The translations under genes were made by a program, and so were the position numbers. DNA of 7,841 bases from Actinomycetota bacterium (lineage in GTDB: Bacteria; Actinomycetota; Actinomycetes; Propionibacteriales; Nocardioidaceae). Where the stretch lies: the NCBI GenBank assembly GCA_009702305.1, contig WLIH01000103.1, positions 1 through 7,841 of the forward strand, given 5' to 3'. Position 1 is the first letter of the stretch; the number at the start of each line of letters is the position of its first letter. The notes beneath the pieces are model-generated. The model had not been told where the DNA came from. It saw nothing but the letters and a program-made list of their open reading frames with translations, and did not search any database. This document shows, one piece after another, positions 6,905-7,841 of this stretch.

Positions 6905-7690
6905 TCAGAACTGCTCGTAGACCTCGTTGGCCGTGTCGATGATCGGCTCCGGCAGCGGCACCGGCTCGTGCTTCTTGGCGAGCCGCACCTCGGAGTGGGC
7001 GCCGCAGCCGTGGTCGAGGGAGACGATCCGGCCGTCGTCGTTGGCGTCGCCGTTGGCGCAGACCCCGAAGTAGTCGGCGAGCGGCCCGGCGATGCGGATC
7101 AGGAAGCCGCAGCCGTGGCAGTGGTCCGGCGCGGACTGCGCGATCGCGGCCGAGGGGCCCTGATCGCCGTCGTACCAGCGCTGGGCGGCCATCTCGCGGC
7201 CCTCCATCGACAGGGTGCGCACCCGGCCCAGGCCGAGGTCCTTGGCGACCTCGCGGATCTGGGCCTTCTCGTCGCTGTCGAGCGGGTCGTCGCCGAAGGA
7301 GTACGTCGGCACGAGGCGTGCGTCGTCGTCGTCGACCGGCAGCAGGTCGCCCGGGGAGAGGTCGCCCGGCTGGATCCGCTCGCGGTAGGGGACCCACGGC
7401 GGGGCGATGATCGCCTGCTCGCCGGGGATCAGCACGACCTCGTCGACGGTGACGTTCTTCTGGCGCGACGCACGGGCGACCGTCACCGACCAGCTCCAGC
7501 CGACGTAGCCGGCGCTGGTGCAGGCGAAGAGGTGGGTGACGACGCGCTCGCCCTCGACGACGTGGCCGAGGTGCTCGCCGACGACGGACTCCCCGACCTC
7601 GGCCACCAGGGCGGCGCGGGCCTCGTCGACGGCCTCGACGGCAGCGGTGTCGGGCTTGGCGCGCAGCAGGGTCGTCACGGCGGACATCAT
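6905..7690 (-). CDS. DUF3027 protein with a candidate zinc site
   Basis: A 261-aa soluble protein that I recognise as DUF3027, an actinobacterial family of unknown function. Conserved-looking blocks: ACTSAGYVGWSWSVTVARA (56-74), VTVDEVVLIPGEQAIIAPPW (80-99), and the C-terminal block DHCHGCGF (189-196), GVCANG (209-214) and DHGCGAHSE (226-234). C191, C194, C211 and C229, with H190, H192, H227 and H232 nearby, make a plausible treble-clef or zinc-ribbon site. No signal peptide or membrane helix is seen. Start ATG at 7690; a second ATG follows directly at 7687 and either may be used. No strong Shine-Dalgarno sequence is visible. It converges with the methyltransferase and diverges from the gene at 7770. 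Family assignment is from memory; function is not inferred. Confidence 0.85.
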   Translation of the reverse strand: MMSAVTTLLRAKPDTAAVEAVDEARAALVAEVGESVVGEHLGHVVEGERVVTHLFACTSAGYVGWSWSVTVARASRQKNVTVDEVVLIPGEQAIIAPPWVPYRERIQPGDLSPGDLLPVDDDDARLVPTYSFGDDPLDSDEKAQIREVAKDLGLGRVRTLSMEGREMAAQRWYDGDQGPSAAIAQSAPDHCHGCGFLIRIAGPLADYFGVCANGDANDDGRIVSLDHGCGAHSEVRLAKKHEPVPLPEPIIDTANEVYEQF

Positions 7691-7726
7691 GACTCATCAC
7701 GCCGCGCACTGTCAGGTCGGGCGCGT

Positions 7727-7748
7727 CCCCGACGCCGACCCGTCGGGG
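7727..7748. repeat. Inverted repeat in the divergent promoter region
   Basis: CCCCGACG (7727-7734), 6 nt, CGTCGGGG (7741-7748): perfect 8-bp arms. It lies in the 79-bp gap between two divergent start codons (7690 and 7770), centred about 32 bp from the plus-strand start. It is a candidate operator for one or both genes; GC richness raises the chance of coincidence. Confidence 0.4.
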
Positions 7749-7756
7749 CGAGCAGG

Positions 7757-7762
7757 CAGGAT
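7757..7762 (+). promoter_or_regulatory. Possible -10 element of the gene at 7770
   Basis: CAGGAT lies 7 nt before ATG 7770, again compatible with a leaderless start. The same bases include CAGG, which could instead act as a weak Shine-Dalgarno sequence about 9 nt from the ATG. No clear -35. Confidence 0.3.
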
Positions 7763-7769
7763 GGTCGTC

Positions 7770-7841
7770 ATGACCTCGCACCACTCCGACTCGGAGGAGC
7801 AGCGCTGGCGCGACCCGCACCCGCGCGGCCCCGGCAGCGCG
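7770..7841 (+). CDS. N-terminal fragment of an unidentified protein (runs off right edge)
   Basis: An open frame of 24 codons begins at ATG 7770 and continues past the window. The visible part is hydrophilic and probably disordered (MTSHHSDSEEQRWRDPHPRG...), with no signal peptide. An in-frame ATG at 7761 would add three residues. I do not recognise the family from this fragment. From memory, DUF3027 genes in actinobacteria often lie beside a major facilitator permease gene, and a charged cytoplasmic N-terminus would fit that, but nothing here proves it. Divergent from the DUF3027 gene, with an inverted repeat between. Confidence 0.55.
   Translation, partial: MTSHHSDSEEQRWRDPHPRGPGSA

Noticed and set aside
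6885..7820. A 311-codon minus-strand frame over DUF3027
   Set aside because: Arginine/proline-rich shadow in another phase; the DUF3027 frame has ordered conserved blocks.

Overview
The window is ordinary-looking chromosome from a high-G+C actinobacterium. S12, S7, EF-G and EF-Tu, GTG starts and the DUF2530 and DUF3027 families all point to Actinobacteria. The S12 and EF-G sequences look to me like Nocardioides or a close relative (Nocardioidaceae), but that is recognition from memory, not a search.

Region 1 (1-4080, minus strand) is the str operon, transcribed right to left: rpsL, rpsG, fusA, and the first 228 codons of tuf, which runs off the left edge. A near-consensus sigma-70-type promoter (TTGACC, 17 bp, TAGCCT) lies at 4052-4080. 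It is followed by an untranslated leader of about 235 nt with several possible hairpins. rpsL and rpsG are 1 nt apart. The two 80-84 nt gaps around fusA each hold an inverted repeat.

Region 2 (4115-5883, minus strand) is a two-gene unit: a MarR-type repressor followed 24 nt later by a 12-TM major facilitator exporter. An AT-rich, repeat-containing promoter sits upstream of marR. The layout is typical of a self-regulated efflux pair; the substrate cannot be read from sequence.

Region 3 (5923-6827, plus strand), divergent from marR, is a small DUF2530 membrane protein overlapped by 4 nt (ATGA) with a class I SAM-dependent methyltransferase.

Region 4 (6828-7841): a strong inverted repeat carrying two TGACGTCA palindromes separates the methyltransferase from a convergent DUF3027 gene (minus strand). 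Divergent from DUF3027, the first 24 codons of another gene begin at 7770 on the plus strand.

No tRNA, rRNA, CRISPR array, insertion sequence or prophage feature was seen. I do not see a previously undescribed multi-gene system. The items most worth a second look are non-coding: a perfect inverted repeat filling the spacer of the str promoter, the structured rpsL leader, the hairpins between the str genes, and the paired TGACGTCA sites.
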